Source of the DNA: Lysobacterales bacterium
GTDB taxonomy: Bacteria > Pseudomonadota > Gammaproteobacteria > Xanthomonadales > SZUA-5
Direction: 5' to 3'
Length of the DNA: 46,664 bases
NCBI GenBank assembly: GCA_022844135.1
Contig: JALHMG010000041.1
Span: forward strand, 1-46,664
Of this stretch, positions 25,927-34,752 are shown piece by piece. How positions within the stretch are numbered: the stretch's first letter is position 1; every line of letters begins with the position of its first letter. The notes beneath the pieces were generated by a model. That model did no database searches. It worked only from the letters and a program-made list of their open reading frames with translations, and was not told the DNA's origin. A program made the position numbers and the translations under genes.

Positions 25927-26691
25927 CTACTTCTTTGACGTGTGGCGTTTGCCATTTGAGGCCGTCGGTTTCGCCGCCGTCACCCAGCGCCGAACGAACC
26001 AACCCAATCCCAGCCCACCCACGAACACCAGCCAAAATGCAAGGTAGGGCAGACGCTCAAGGCCGCTTTGCAGATTCATTCCGAACACCGCCGAAACGCT
26101 CATCAACGGGAAGGCAACCGCAGCTAGGATGTTGAGTTTTTGCTGTGCGCGGTTGCCAGCCTCCGCAGCGCGCGTTTGCTCCTCGCCGCTGCGCGCCACA
26201 CGAAAATCCAGCGCCAGACGCGCATCGGCGAGCAACAGCTCAAAGCCGCGCGCAACATCCACGCTGCGATCGCGCATGTCGATGATGAAGGCATCGTTGC
26301 CGAGCGCTTCGCGCGCCGTCTGCAGCGCCAACTTCATGTTCGCAGTGGACCGCGCCAGCGGAATCAAGCTGTCGATGACGGCGAACAGTGCCTCGATATC
26401 GGCGGCCTTCTCGAAACGCGTCTCCAGCGCGTCGAGCAAAACTCGGTAGTCGTCCATGAACTTGGCGAGCGTGCGCTCGCCATGTTCGAGACCTTTGTAC
26501 AGCCATTTGCCCGTCGGTTGACGCAGAAAAATCTCATGCTCGCGTTCGTTACCGTCGGCCTTCGGAGGCGCGTGCAGGATCAACAAAAGATGGCCGGCCT
26601 CGAAGATCGCCCGCTGCGCTCCCCAGCTTTCGCTGCCAAGCCGCGCGCTGATTTCAACCGGTAACGCCCATTTGTATTGGGTGCGTGCCAT
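25927..26691 (-). CDS. CorA-like divalent-cation transport protein (short form)
   Basis: This 254-aa protein has a soluble, largely helical N-terminal part with a long helix at about residues 120-185. Two C-terminal TM helices follow (about 187-204 and 214-232), with the CorA hallmark G204-M-N at the end of the first, then a basic tail. That fits the CorA superfamily, which forms pentameric Mg/Co/Zn channels, but the protein is shorter than classical CorA and the N-terminal sequence differs, so ion specificity is open. No neighbour suggests a role. It is separated from the upstream secreted-protein gene by about 115 bp. Confidence 0.75.
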   Translation of the reverse strand: MARTQYKWALPVEISARLGSESWGAQRAIFEAGHLLLILHAPPKADGNEREHEIFLRQPTGKWLYKGLEHGERTLAKFMDDYRVLLDALETRFEKAADIEALFAVIDSLIPLARSTANMKLALQTAREALGNDAFIIDMRDRSVDVARGFELLLADARLALDFRVARSGEEQTRAAEAGNRAQQKLNILAAVAFPLMSVSAVFGMNLQSGLERLPYLAFWLVFVGGLGLGWFVRRWVTAAKPTASNGKRHTSKK

Positions 26692-26806
26692 GACCGTGCT
26701 CCATCGAAGTTGCTGGAGTCTACGTTGGCGTTGTCAGGCACAACAGGTGTGAGCGACAGGAGGGCGCCATTCCCGCCCGTCGCCGGGTGATGCGCAACGA
26801 TCGAAA

Positions 26807-27328
26807 TTACTTGCCCTTCAGCGAACGCAGTACGGCAATCGCCGCCGCCTTGCCAGCCTGATCGCTGTCGTCGACGTTGTACCAGAGTTCGCCGATCTGA
26901 CCGCCAGCGAGAATGAACCAGCCGGCGCCGAGGTCGCGTTTGACCTCGTCTTCATCCAGTGCCTTCGCGGGCATCAGCAACGCGTCCAGGCCGTTGATCT
27001 TGATTTCCTTGGCCTCCTCAGCCTGGACCTCCGAGAAGTTCTCCTCCAGGTAATCGACATGATCCTGGACCGCCTGTTTGATATCCGAACCCGGAACCAC
27101 GCGGAACGACAGCTCCAGTCCATTCGGACCGGCCACCTCGAAATAGCCTTCCGCGTCCTCCTGCGGCGTCATCTCCCAACCGGTCGGCACATCCACGGTG
27201 AACGCCATTTGCGCTTCGTTCGGATAGAACACGCGCGTCAGGTCGCCTGCAACCGCAGCGCCAGTTCCGACGATCGATATCGCGAACAAGGCCGCAGCTT
27301 TGAGGTACAGCTTGGCAAAAGATTTCAT
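26807..27328 (-). CDS. Secreted protein of unknown function
   Basis: The ATG at 27328 has AGGGAG six bases upstream and yields 173 aa with a clear signal peptide (MKSFAKLYLKAAALFAISIV to AVAG). The mature chain is acidic, with an alternating strand pattern: FTVDVPTGWEM, G-P-N-G-L-E-L-S-F-R-V-V-P, an amphipathic helix Q-D-H-V-D-Y-L-E-E-N-F, then I-N-G-L-D-A-L-L and a final helix. The layout recalls PsbP/DcrB-like folds (strand, 'PxGW', helix), a weak resemblance. It is periplasmic. It is likely monocistronic. Confidence 0.75.
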   Translation of the reverse strand: MKSFAKLYLKAAALFAISIVGTGAAVAGDLTRVFYPNEAQMAFTVDVPTGWEMTPQEDAEGYFEVAGPNGLELSFRVVPGSDIKQAVQDHVDYLEENFSEVQAEEAKEIKINGLDALLMPAKALDEDEVKRDLGAGWFILAGGQIGELWYNVDDSDQAGKAAAIAVLRSLKGK

Positions 27329-27603
27329 GAGAACTCCCTGTTTGAGGAAAACGCAACCGACGCTTTCAGCTGGTGGAGGCGGCAGCATCGAATCGGCAGC
27401 GCGGCCATCGTAGCGCCGGATTGTGCAGGTTCGCGGGAGATCCACCCGAGGTCCATCAGTGCCGAGTGCGACTGACCCCTGCGACCCGTTCGGCGCGCTT
27501 GACTCCGTTCCTGGTAGAGATCCGATGGTTTGCGGCCCCTTGCGAAGGCATGCGCGGTCGAAGCTTCAGGCAAACTTGCGCGGTCGTCCTATGGACATCA
27601 AAC

Positions 27604-27957
27604 ATGGTCAAGCCAAAGGGCCTGTGCTACGTGACCTACGTCGATTCCGATGTCATCCATTTGATGGGTGCGGATCGCCGTTGGCGAGCTTGGTTGCGGG
27701 CGGGAGGATTGCCTGTGTCCTGGTGGCGAGATGGCGTACCCTTCGAGCAGTCCAGTTCGGAAGACCTCAGCGATTTCCTGCCGAAAATGATCACGCTGGC
27801 GCGCCTCGGCGTTTGCTTTTCGGAAGACTACAAACAGCAGATGGCGCCCGCCGACATCATGCGCGATCTGCAAGCGCGCGGACTGCTGCGCGAACCTTTC
27901 GTTGCCATCGGTTGGGGCGACAACGGGCGCCAACAGATCCAGCATGATCCGCCGTAG
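27604..27957 (+). CDS. Hypothetical protein
   Basis: This 117-aa soluble protein starts at an ATG at 27604. There is no signal, TM segment or known motif. The composition is normal for a folded protein (CYVTYVDSDVIHLMGADRRW, several tryptophans, D-I-M-R-D-L-Q-A-R-G-L-L). The upstream extension of this frame to 27373 is antisense to the secreted-protein gene and was not used. I do not recognise the family. It is convergent with the pseudouridine synthase gene, 58 bp away. Confidence 0.55.
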   Translation: MVKPKGLCYVTYVDSDVIHLMGADRRWRAWLRAGGLPVSWWRDGVPFEQSSSEDLSDFLPKMITLARLGVCFSEDYKQQMAPADIMRDLQARGLLREPFVAIGWGDNGRQQIQHDPP

Positions 27958-28015
27958 GCTGCGCACAGACCCAGGGCGAAGTCTTGCCGGGCATTAGCGA
28001 ATACACAGTCCCGAG

Positions 28016-28936
28016 TTAGAACAGTTCAGTGCGGCGATTGCACGGTAACCTCAGACCACTGTCGAACGATCGAATCTGCTGGGTCACGGGATCCAGAAAC
28101 GCCAGGCTACTCGCGAGCAGGCGCAAGGGGTTCTCGAAATCATCCGCCGCCGTCGGGCGGGCCGTCGGGTACCAGACATCATTGGCGATGGGCGCGCCGA
28201 GCGCGCACAAGTGCACGCGCAACTGATGCATCTGCCCGGTCTTCGGAACCAGTGCGTAATGCCAGAGAGGGCCGGTGGCGTCGATCACGTCGATGCGCGT
28301 GAGCGCATTGGGCGCGCCCGCGACCTCCACCGAGCGGAAGCCGTCGGCATGGCGCTGCAGGCGCGAACTGCGTTCGAGCGGAAACTGCAGGTTCGGCAAC
28401 GGCGGCGCAAGCGCCTCATAGCGCTTGGCAATCGCGCGGTCGCGAAACAGGTTTTGATAAGCACCGCGCGACGCGCGATTGCAGGAGAACAACACCAGAC
28501 CCGCCGTGGCGCGATCGAGACGATGCAACGGCGATAACGCCGGATTCCCGAGCCGTTCGATGACACGCGCCACCAGCGTTTCTTTCAAGTATTTGCCAGC
28601 CGGATGCACCGGCAAAAAGTGCGGTTTGTCGACCACAACCAGGTGCTCATCCTGAAACAAGATCGTCTCAGTGACCGGCAAGGGCGTTTCGATGAACTCG
28701 CGGTAATAGTGGATTTCCAGCGGCGCGCGAAATGGCGCATCGGCGCGCAGCGTCTGCCCGTGCTTATCGAACACCTGGCCCTGCCCGAATCGTTGCAGCC
28801 AGTCGTCGCGGTAAGCTTCCCCATAGTGCGCGCACACGGCATCGATCAGGCAGCCATGCAACGGCGCGCTGAGCACCTTTCGACAGCGCAGGAATCCCTG
28901 GCGTTCTTGCAATCCGAATCGCGCAGCGACGCTCAC
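28016..28936 (-). CDS. RluA-family pseudouridine synthase
   Basis: This 306-aa cytoplasmic enzyme isomerises uridine to pseudouridine in rRNA or tRNA. The catalytic aspartate is D141 in P-L-H-R-L-D-R-A-T-A-G, preceded by V-V-D-K-P-H-F-L-P-V-H-P (motif I) and followed by the K-R-Y-E-A and Q-M-H-Q-L-R-V-H-L motifs. The first 85 residues include a stretch that could be an S4-like remnant. The subfamily resembles RluA-like proteins annotated only as 'pseudouridine synthase'; the target base cannot be deduced. Its ATG overlaps the stop of the COG2509 flavoprotein by 4 bp, so the two form an operon. Confidence 0.9.
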   Translation of the reverse strand: MSVAARFGLQERQGFLRCRKVLSAPLHGCLIDAVCAHYGEAYRDDWLQRFGQGQVFDKHGQTLRADAPFRAPLEIHYYREFIETPLPVTETILFQDEHLVVVDKPHFLPVHPAGKYLKETLVARVIERLGNPALSPLHRLDRATAGLVLFSCNRASRGAYQNLFRDRAIAKRYEALAPPLPNLQFPLERSSRLQRHADGFRSVEVAGAPNALTRIDVIDATGPLWHYALVPKTGQMHQLRVHLCALGAPIANDVWYPTARPTAADDFENPLRLLASSLAFLDPVTQQIRSFDSGLRLPCNRRTELF

Positions 28937-30531
28937 GCCGTCATCGCCAACGCCACCGCCTGCGCCACTTCGATGCCATCGATGGCGGCCGAATAAATGC
29001 CGCCCGCGTACGCCGCGCCTTCGCCGGCCGGGTACAAACCGCGGGTGTTGATGCTCTGGTAGTCCGCACCACGCGTGATCCGAATCGGCGAAGACGTGCG
29101 GGTTTCCACACCCGTGAGCACCGCATCTTCCATCGCGAAACCTTTGATTTGCCGATCGAAGGCCGGCAGCGCTTCGCGCAGTGCAACGATCGCGTAATCG
29201 GGCAAGGCCGTGCTGAGGTCGGTGGGCAATACGCCCGGCGTATAGGACGGCTCAACGCTGCCGAACGCTGTACTGCGACGTTTGGCCAGGAAGTCGCCCA
29301 CGCGCTGGCCAGGCGCGTTGTAGTTCTCACCGCCGAGCTTAAAGGCTTGCCGCTCCCAATGACGCTGAAACTCGATGCCAGCGAGCGGGCCGCCGGGGTA
29401 ATCCTTGGGCGTGATACCAACCACAATGCCAGCGTTCGCATTGCGCTCGTTACGCGAGTACTGGCTCATGCCGTTGGTGACCACCTGCCCTGCTTCCGAG
29501 GTGGCCGCCACCACCGTGCCACCAGGACACATGCAAAAGCTGTACACCGAACGCTGATTGCGGCAGTGATGCACGAGCTTGTAGTCCGCCGCGCCGAGCA
29601 GCGGGTGCCCCGCAAACTTGCCGAAGCGATCGCGATCGATCAGCGATTGCGGATGCTCGATGCGAAAGCCGATCGAGAATGGCTTGGCCTCGATATGCAC
29701 GCCGCGATCGAACAGCATCTGGAAGGTGTCGCGCGCGCTGTGGCCCACTGCCAGCACCACATGCTCGCAGGCCAGCTCCTCGCCGCTCGCAAGGCGCAGA
29801 GCGCGCACTTTGCCAGCGTCGATCAGGACATCCTCGACGCGCGTGCCGAAGCGAATCTCACCGCCCAGCGACTCGATCGTGGCACGCATTTTTTCCACCA
29901 TGCTGACGAGCCGAAACGTCCCGATGTGCGGCTTGCTCACATAGAGAATTTCCTCCGGCGCGCCGGCCAGCACGAACTCCTGCATCACCTTGCGGCCGTA
30001 ATGCATCGGGTCTTTGATCTGGCTATAGAGCTTGCCATCGGAAAAGGTACCCGCCCCACCCTCGCCAAACTGCACGTTCGACTCAGTCTCAAGCTTGCTC
30101 GTGCGCCACAGGCCGAACGTATCCTTGGTACGTTCGCGCACCGCCTTACCGCGCTCAAGCACGATCGGCCGAAAACCCATTTGCGCCAGAATCAACGCGG
30201 CAAACAAGCCGCACGGACCAAAGCCGATGACCACTGGCCGCGATTTCAACGTCGCCGGCGCGCGCGCAACGAACTTGTATTCCATGTCCGGGCTGGTCGC
30301 CACGTGCAGCAAGTTATTCAGCAGCGCTTGCCGCTGAGCCGAGGCAGGCAGCTCAACATCGATGGTGTAGATCAGCGTAATGGCCGCGCGCCGACGAGCA
30401 TCGTAGCTGCGTTTGTACACGGTAAAGCCGGTCATCGCCGGCGCCACCGCACCCAGCCGCTCGCGAACCGCCGCCTCCAGCGCCTCAGGCGGGTGATCCA
30501 GCGGCAATTTGATCTCGGTCAGGCGCAGCAT
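28933..30531 (-). CDS. NAD(P)/FAD-dependent oxidoreductase (COG2509 family)
   Basis: From the ATG at 30531 it has 532 aa. A small N-terminal alpha/beta domain (residues 1-95: RLTEIKLPLDH to TIDVELP) precedes the FAD Rossmann motif V-V-I-G-F-G-P-C-G-L-F (G103, G105, G108). Then come E-R-G-K-x-V-R-E-R, N-V-Q-F-G-E-G-G-A-G-T-F-S-D-G-K-L, V-L-A-V-G-H-S-A-R-D, and a C-terminal F-A-D box Y-P-A-G-E-G-A-A-Y-A-G-G-I-x-S-A-A-I-D-G. These are the signatures of the uncharacterised FAD-dependent dehydrogenases of COG2509. The 59 residues upstream in the longer frame are low-quality sequence and were excluded. Translational coupling to the pseudouridine synthase is suggestive but not informative about substrate. 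Confidence 0.9.
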   Translation of the reverse strand: MLRLTEIKLPLDHPPEALEAAVRERLGAVAPAMTGFTVYKRSYDARRRAAITLIYTIDVELPASAQRQALLNNLLHVATSPDMEYKFVARAPATLKSRPVVIGFGPCGLFAALILAQMGFRPIVLERGKAVRERTKDTFGLWRTSKLETESNVQFGEGGAGTFSDGKLYSQIKDPMHYGRKVMQEFVLAGAPEEILYVSKPHIGTFRLVSMVEKMRATIESLGGEIRFGTRVEDVLIDAGKVRALRLASGEELACEHVVLAVGHSARDTFQMLFDRGVHIEAKPFSIGFRIEHPQSLIDRDRFGKFAGHPLLGAADYKLVHHCRNQRSVYSFCMCPGGTVVAATSEAGQVVTNGMSQYSRNERNANAGIVVGITPKDYPGGPLAGIEFQRHWERQAFKLGGENYNAPGQRVGDFLAKRRSTAFGSVEPSYTPGVLPTDLSTALPDYAIVALREALPAFDRQIKGFAMEDAVLTGVETRTSSPIRITRGADYQSINTRGLYPAGEGAAYAGGIYSAAIDGIEVAQAVALAMTA

Positions 30532-30849
30532 CCGTAAAGCCCAGTCTCGTCGCGAGCGCGGATGCTCCGCGACGCCGTGCTCGGGCGCAAGCTTCGCCCA
30601 AAAGCGGCGGCGAGATCCCGCACCTGCTCGCCAAAGAGGTGTTTGTGAGAATCTGCGAGATTTCGTTGACGTCACTCGCTGATCGCCAGCGGAGATACTG
30701 CTACCCAACCCGGCCTTGGGGATAGTTGGCGTCCGGCCCGTTCCGCTTCCGCGACCCGCTGAACAAGGAGCGCCGCTTGCTTCGCCTGCGCCTCGACGAC
30801 GCCTCCAGCAAATGCCCTACGTCACTAACTTAGAACGCGTAGACACGAC
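30532..30849. other. Intergenic region before the DUF4062-STAND gene
   Basis: These 318 bases hold no gene I can support. They carry promoters for the divergent flavoprotein and STAND genes. This is also where the chromosomal part gives way to the accessory part; I see no clear attachment site or tRNA here. Confidence 0.55.
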
Positions 30850-33800
30850 ATGCCGAAGAATATTTCTGATAAACCGCTCCTTGTGCCGCAAGTGATGGTC
30901 TCCAGCACCTTCACGGATCTGACGGTACATCGGAACGCCTTGATCCTAGCCATCGGCAAACACGACATGCATCCCGTGGGCATGGAGTTCAGCGATGCGA
31001 AACTTAACGGAGATGTGATCGACGCCTCGCTCGCCATGGTGGCGAAGAGCGCCGCATACATCCTGATCATCGGCCGCAAGTATGGCCAGATGCCCGAGTG
31101 TCCGAAGCGCAATCCCGAGGAGTTGTCCATCACCGAACTGGAATACCGTGAAGCGGTTAGATTGAAGCGTCCTGTGCTCTTGTTCCTGATGGGAGACAAA
31201 CACCCTCGCATCGAATCGGAAATAGAACTCGACCCCGACAAACGCGCGAAGCTCGCCGCCTTCCGTGAGCTGGCAAAGAAGTCTGCTCCTGGCTCAGCCG
31301 TGAACCGCGTTTATGGCACCTTCGAAAGCCTGGACCAGTTCAAGGACATCATCGGTGCTCCGCTGTCCGAAATGCAGCGCCAGTTGGAACCAAGACCATC
31401 CGTCGATCCTGCAGCGTCCACTGACGCAACGTCTTCTGACTCACTGGCCTCTATCCCGAAGCCCCCCGCCTTCTACGCCGAACCCCACTACCTCGGCTCG
31501 CACAAGTTCGTCGGACGCGCGCGGGAACTCGAAGAACTCACCGACTGGGCCAATCCCGCCGACCCCACGAATCTCCTGCTCTTCGAAGCCATCGGCGGCA
31601 ACGGCAAGAGCATGCTCACCTGGGAGTGGACGAAAAACCACGCCCTCGCCGCGCGCCCGGCGGACAAGCCCTGGGCTGGGCGCTTCTGGTATTCGTTCTA
31701 CGAGCGCGGCGCCATCATGGCCGATTTCTGCCAGCGCGCCCTTGCCTACATGACGGGTCGCCCGCTGGAGGACTTCGCGAAAAGGAAAACCGCCGAGCTG
31801 AAGGACGAACTGCTCGCCCAGCTTCATGCCAAGCCGTGGCTGCTCATCCTCGATGGCCTCGAGCGCATCCTCGTGGCTTACCACCGCATTGATGCCGCCG
31901 AAGTCCGCGATGAGGAGGCCAACGCTCCCACCGACAAAATCGTCAACCGCAACCCCTGCGATGCCATCCGCGACGAGGACAACGACCTGCTCCGCGCCCT
32001 CGCCGCCGCCGCCCCGTCGAAGCTCCTTGTCAGCTCCCGCCTCACACCGCGCGTACTGCTCAATCCCTCCGGCCAGCCCATCCCCGGCGCGAAGCGCATC
32101 ACCCTCCCCGGCCTGCGCCCGCCGGATGCCGAGGCCCTGCTGCGCTCCTGCGGCATCGAGGGGAACAGCGACGCCATCCAGAGTTACCTCACCGCCAACT
32201 GCGACAACCACCCGCTGGTCATCGGAATCCTCGGCGGCCTCATCGCGAACTACCTGCCCGCGCGCGGCGACTTCGACGCCTGGTCCGCCGCCACCGACGG
32301 CGGAGCCGCGCTCGACCTAGCCCGCCTCGATCTCATCCAGCGCCGCAACCACATCCTTGAGGCTGCGATCCAAAAGCTGCCCGATGCCAGCCGTCAGCTG
32401 CTCTCCACGCTCGCCCTGCTCACCGACGCTGTGGACTACGAGACGCTCAAGGCCTTCAATCCCCATCGGCAGCCCGACCCAAAGAAGCTACAAGACACCG
32501 TCAAGGACCTGGAGCAGCGCGGCTTGCTGCAATGGGATGGCCGCATGCGGAAGTATGACCTGCACCCCGTCGTCCGCGGCGTCGCCTCGGGCGCGATGGC
32601 GGCGGCGGACCGCGAACGCCACGGCCAGCGCGTGGTGGACCACTTCACCGCCCAGCCCCACCGCCCCTACGAGGAAGCCGAGACACTGGAGGACGTGCGC
32701 AGCGGTCTGCACGTCGTCCGCACCCTGCTCAAACTCGGCCACTACCAGCAGGCGGCGGATGCCTACTCCGGTGCTTTGTCTGAGGCGCTCGAGTTCAACC
32801 TCAATGCCTATGCCGAAACCTTGTCCTTGCTGAAGCCCTTCTTCCCCAACGGATGGGGCATACTGCCGAAGGAGGTGGCAGCCAGCGACAGTTCCTATCT
32901 GGCGAATGACGCAGCGATAGCCCTGGAAAATTGCGGAGAACCGGCGGCCGCCCTCGCCGCTTACGGCGCTGCCCTCCGAGCGGGCTTGAACACCGAGGAC
33001 TGGACCAACACGGCGACTCGGCTCCGCAACATCTCGGGCAATCTGATGGGCCAGAATCGGCTCGCCCAAGCGCTCCGTGCGGATTCCCTCGCCTTGGAGG
33101 TCGCCGCCTTGAGCGAAAACAAGCAAGGCGTTTTCATGGGCCGCCTCTTCCTGTTCGCCGACCAGTCGAGGCTGGGCCAATGGGCGGAGGCAGCCGCCAC
33201 CTGGCGCCTGCTCGACCCCATGGGCCGCGCTTGGGACCGCGCCGTCTATCGGCCCGGATGGGCGGAAGGGTATTACGCACAGTTTCACTTCTGCCAGGGC
33301 AACTTGCAGGAGGCGCACCTAGCCGAGGCACAGCGCCTGGCGGCCCAGGGCAAAGACCGCGGCATCATCCGCGCTCTCCACCGTCTGCGAGGCGACTGGC
33401 GGCTCACGCAAGGCGAGTGGGCGCTGGCGGCGGCGAGCTACCAGGAGGCCGTGCGCCTGGCCCGTGATACCCGATCGGTCATTGATGCCGACTCCGAGAC
33501 CGGCCTTGCCCTGGCCAAGCACCGCCTTGGCCAGCTCACCAATCCCCGCGAGGAAGCTGAGCGACTGGCCCAACTCCGCGACCCCGCACATCGCCTCCTC
33601 GCCCGGCTCTGGCTCGCCCTCGGCGACACCGCGCAAGCGAAGCACCACGCCCTCGCCGCCTACCAATGGGCCTGGGCCGACGGCGAGCCGTATGTGAACC
33701 GCTACGAACTCACCCAGACCACCGCACTGCTCCAGCAACTGAACGTCCCCATCCCCAACCTCCCGCCCTACGACCCCACCAAAGACGAGAAGCTGCCGTG

Positions 33801-33855
33801 GGAAGACGAGGTGCGCGCCGCCATCGAAAAACTGCGCGCGGAGAAGGAAGATTGA
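30850..33855 (+). CDS. DUF4062-STAND ATPase-TPR protein (candidate anti-phage defence gene)
   Basis: This 1001-aa cytoplasmic protein starts with a DUF4062 domain (about residues 10-120: V-M-V-S-S-T-F-T-D-L-x-x-x-R and Y-I-L-I-I-G-x-K-Y-G), a TIR/SIR-like fold. It continues with a STAND-type ATPase (F-V-G-R-A-R-E-L; Walker A G-G-N-G-K253-S; Walker B L-L-I-L-D335-G-L-E-R; sensor-like L-L-V-S-S-R-L-T-P-R; winged helix to about residue 590). The last ~400 residues are TPR-like helical repeats. Such tripartite proteins act as NTP-driven switches in which the repeats sense a trigger and the N-terminal domain is the effector; several related STAND proteins defend against phage. The ATG is used despite a weak ribosome site. 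It sits at the border of the mobile region, as defence genes often do. Confidence 0.85.
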   Translation: MPKNISDKPLLVPQVMVSSTFTDLTVHRNALILAIGKHDMHPVGMEFSDAKLNGDVIDASLAMVAKSAAYILIIGRKYGQMPECPKRNPEELSITELEYREAVRLKRPVLLFLMGDKHPRIESEIELDPDKRAKLAAFRELAKKSAPGSAVNRVYGTFESLDQFKDIIGAPLSEMQRQLEPRPSVDPAASTDATSSDSLASIPKPPAFYAEPHYLGSHKFVGRARELEELTDWANPADPTNLLLFEAIGGNGKSMLTWEWTKNHALAARPADKPWAGRFWYSFYERGAIMADFCQRALAYMTGRPLEDFAKRKTAELKDELLAQLHAKPWLLILDGLERILVAYHRIDAAEVRDEEANAPTDKIVNRNPCDAIRDEDNDLLRALAAAAPSKLLVSSRLTPRVLLNPSGQPIPGAKRITLPGLRPPDAEALLRSCGIEGNSDAIQSYLTANCDNHPLVIGILGGLIANYLPARGDFDAWSAATDGGAALDLARLDLIQRRNHILEAAIQKLPDASRQLLSTLALLTDAVDYETLKAFNPHRQPDPKKLQDTVKDLEQRGLLQWDGRMRKYDLHPVVRGVASGAMAAADRERHGQRVVDHFTAQPHRPYEEAETLEDVRSGLHVVRTLLKLGHYQQAADAYSGALSEALEFNLNAYAETLSLLKPFFPNGWGILPKEVAASDSSYLANDAAIALENCGEPAAALAAYGAALRAGLNTEDWTNTATRLRNISGNLMGQNRLAQALRADSLALEVAALSENKQGVFMGRLFLFADQSRLGQWAEAAATWRLLDPMGRAWDRAVYRPGWAEGYYAQFHFCQGNLQEAHLAEAQRLAAQGKDRGIIRALHRLRGDWRLTQGEWALAAASYQEAVRLARDTRSVIDADSETGLALAKHRLGQLTNPREEAERLAQLRDPAHRLLARLWLALGDTAQAKHHALAAYQWAWADGEPYVNRYELTQTTALLQQLNVPIPNLPPYDPTKDEKLPWEDEVRAAIEKLRAEKED

Positions 33856-33989
33856 AGCTTGCCAGTTTTCCGAGAAGCAGACTCTGTCCCGCGCTGATGG
33901 TGCTGCTGCATCACAGCGATCCGTTAGCGCAGGGCGAGCTTTAGCGTTCCCCAAAGCCATCACCGCCACCGCACTTAACTGGCGCGCAT

Positions 33990-34056
33990 CGACTACTCGA
34001 TGGTGACCCGTGGCGAGTACTACCAGGAATCTGGCGCCAAAACCTATGACAACGCC
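33990..34056 (+). pseudogene. Transposase-like C-terminal fragment (weak)
   Basis: A short in-frame stretch reads RIDYSMVTRGEYYQESGAKT, similar in pattern to the fragment at 36190-36382 (Y-[ST]-M-[VI]-T-[RK]-G-E-x-Y). Both look like tails of one transposase family that I cannot name. It ends where the hairpin array begins. The preceding 130 bases, after the STAND gene, hold nothing else I can support. Confidence 0.3.
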
Positions 34057-34059
34057 TTT

Positions 34060-34206
34060 AGCAGGCTGTTGAGAAACAGCCTGCTAGCGCGAACCATGGA
34101 TGGTTCGCGCATTGATCAAGCACGTAAGTGTTTGATCAATGGAGAGCGAGTCCGGACATGCGCCGGACTCGCGACTTGAGAAACGCACAGGAAGTGCGTT
34201 TCTCAA
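34060..34206. repeat. Array of five consecutive perfect hairpins
   Basis: Stems in order: AGCAGGCTGTT with GAGA loop (34060-34085); GCGCGAACCAT with GG loop (34087-34110); ATTGATCAAGCAC with GTAA loop, one G-T pair (34111-34140); GCGAGTCCGG with 7-nt loop (34146-34172); and TTGAGAAACGCAC with AGGAA loop (34176-34206). Gaps between them are 1, 0, 5 and 3 bases. The sequences of the five stems are unrelated except that hairpins 1 and 5 share GTTGAGAAAC. No gene is encoded. The right end abuts a GTTAGGG, an attC-like core, downstream of the first cassette gene. Confidence 0.9.
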
Positions 34207-34248
34207 CATCGTGTTAGGGATGGCGTATTGCCGATCTCGACAGGGCCT

Positions 34249-34650
34249 TCATAGCAGAAGGCCCAGTTGATGAAGCGTCAGGACTACCTCCATTTGAGAG
34301 TTTGAGCGTTTATCCATTTCTGCTCCAACTTTCTCCAGACTCATCAACCAAAGCTCCTGGGCTCCGCGCGAAGCAACTTCCCGATTCGCACGAATAATAT
34401 CTGCCGCAGCTATAGCATACGCGGCGTTCTTTCCGACACTTCCGCTTCCGTAGTCTCCCGAGGGAACTCCACGAATGAGTCCCGCACCAGCCAGCCCGAG
34501 AAAGGCGCCCTTCGGGCATCCCTTCTTTTGCGATGTCTCTGAAAGCGGAAAGACCGCTTCCGCAGCTTCGGCCCAAGCCTGCGGTGGAGCGATTTTTCTC
34601 TCGACGCACTTCCGCACCGCCAATTCAGCAACTTCGCCGTACTTGCCCAT
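34249..34650 (-). CDS. Cassette gene: DUF6979-like protein
   Basis: This 133-aa soluble protein starts MGKYGEVAELAVRKCVERK and contains W-x-x-A-A-E-A-V-F-P-L-S-E-T-S-Q-K-K-G-C-P-K-G-A-F-L-G-L and N-S-Q-M-E-V-V-L-x-L. I recall this as the DUF6979 family, which is repeatedly found as an integron cassette product; its function is unknown. A good AGTGAGGGTGGGG site precedes the ATG, 21 bases from an attC-like site. Its 3' flank carries CCCTAAC, the usual start of its own attC, which is cut by the hairpin array. Lower GC than the flanking chromosome supports acquisition. Confidence 0.65.
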   Translation of the reverse strand: MGKYGEVAELAVRKCVERKIAPPQAWAEAAEAVFPLSETSQKKGCPKGAFLGLAGAGLIRGVPSGDYGSGSVGKNAAYAIAAADIIRANREVASRGAQELWLMSLEKVGAEMDKRSNSQMEVVLTLHQLGLLL

Positions 34651-34670
34651 TACCCCACCCTCACTTCAAG

Positions 34671-34752
34671 CATATCGTTGGAGTTCAGCGGACGGCTGCG
34701 AATCGCGCGAAGCGCCTTGCAGACGGTCCGCTGGAACGTTTCGTTCGGCGTC
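34671..34752 (-). repeat. attC-like recombination site 1
   Basis: On the minus strand this follows the stop of the 153-aa gene and precedes the DUF6979-like gene. GCCGAAC opens it and CAACGATATG closes it (degenerate cores). The inner arms GTTCAGCGGAC and GTCCGCTGGAAC pair except for one extra G, the extrahelical base typical of attC. The length is about 80 bp. Confidence 0.65.

Noticed and set aside
29149-30537. 462-codon plus-strand frame opposite the COG2509 gene
   Set aside because: It is antisense to a clear flavoprotein with intact FAD motifs.
34030-34210. Ordinary rho-independent terminator after the STAND gene
   Set aside because: Five successive hairpins without T-tracts and about 200 bases past the stop do not fit a simple terminator.
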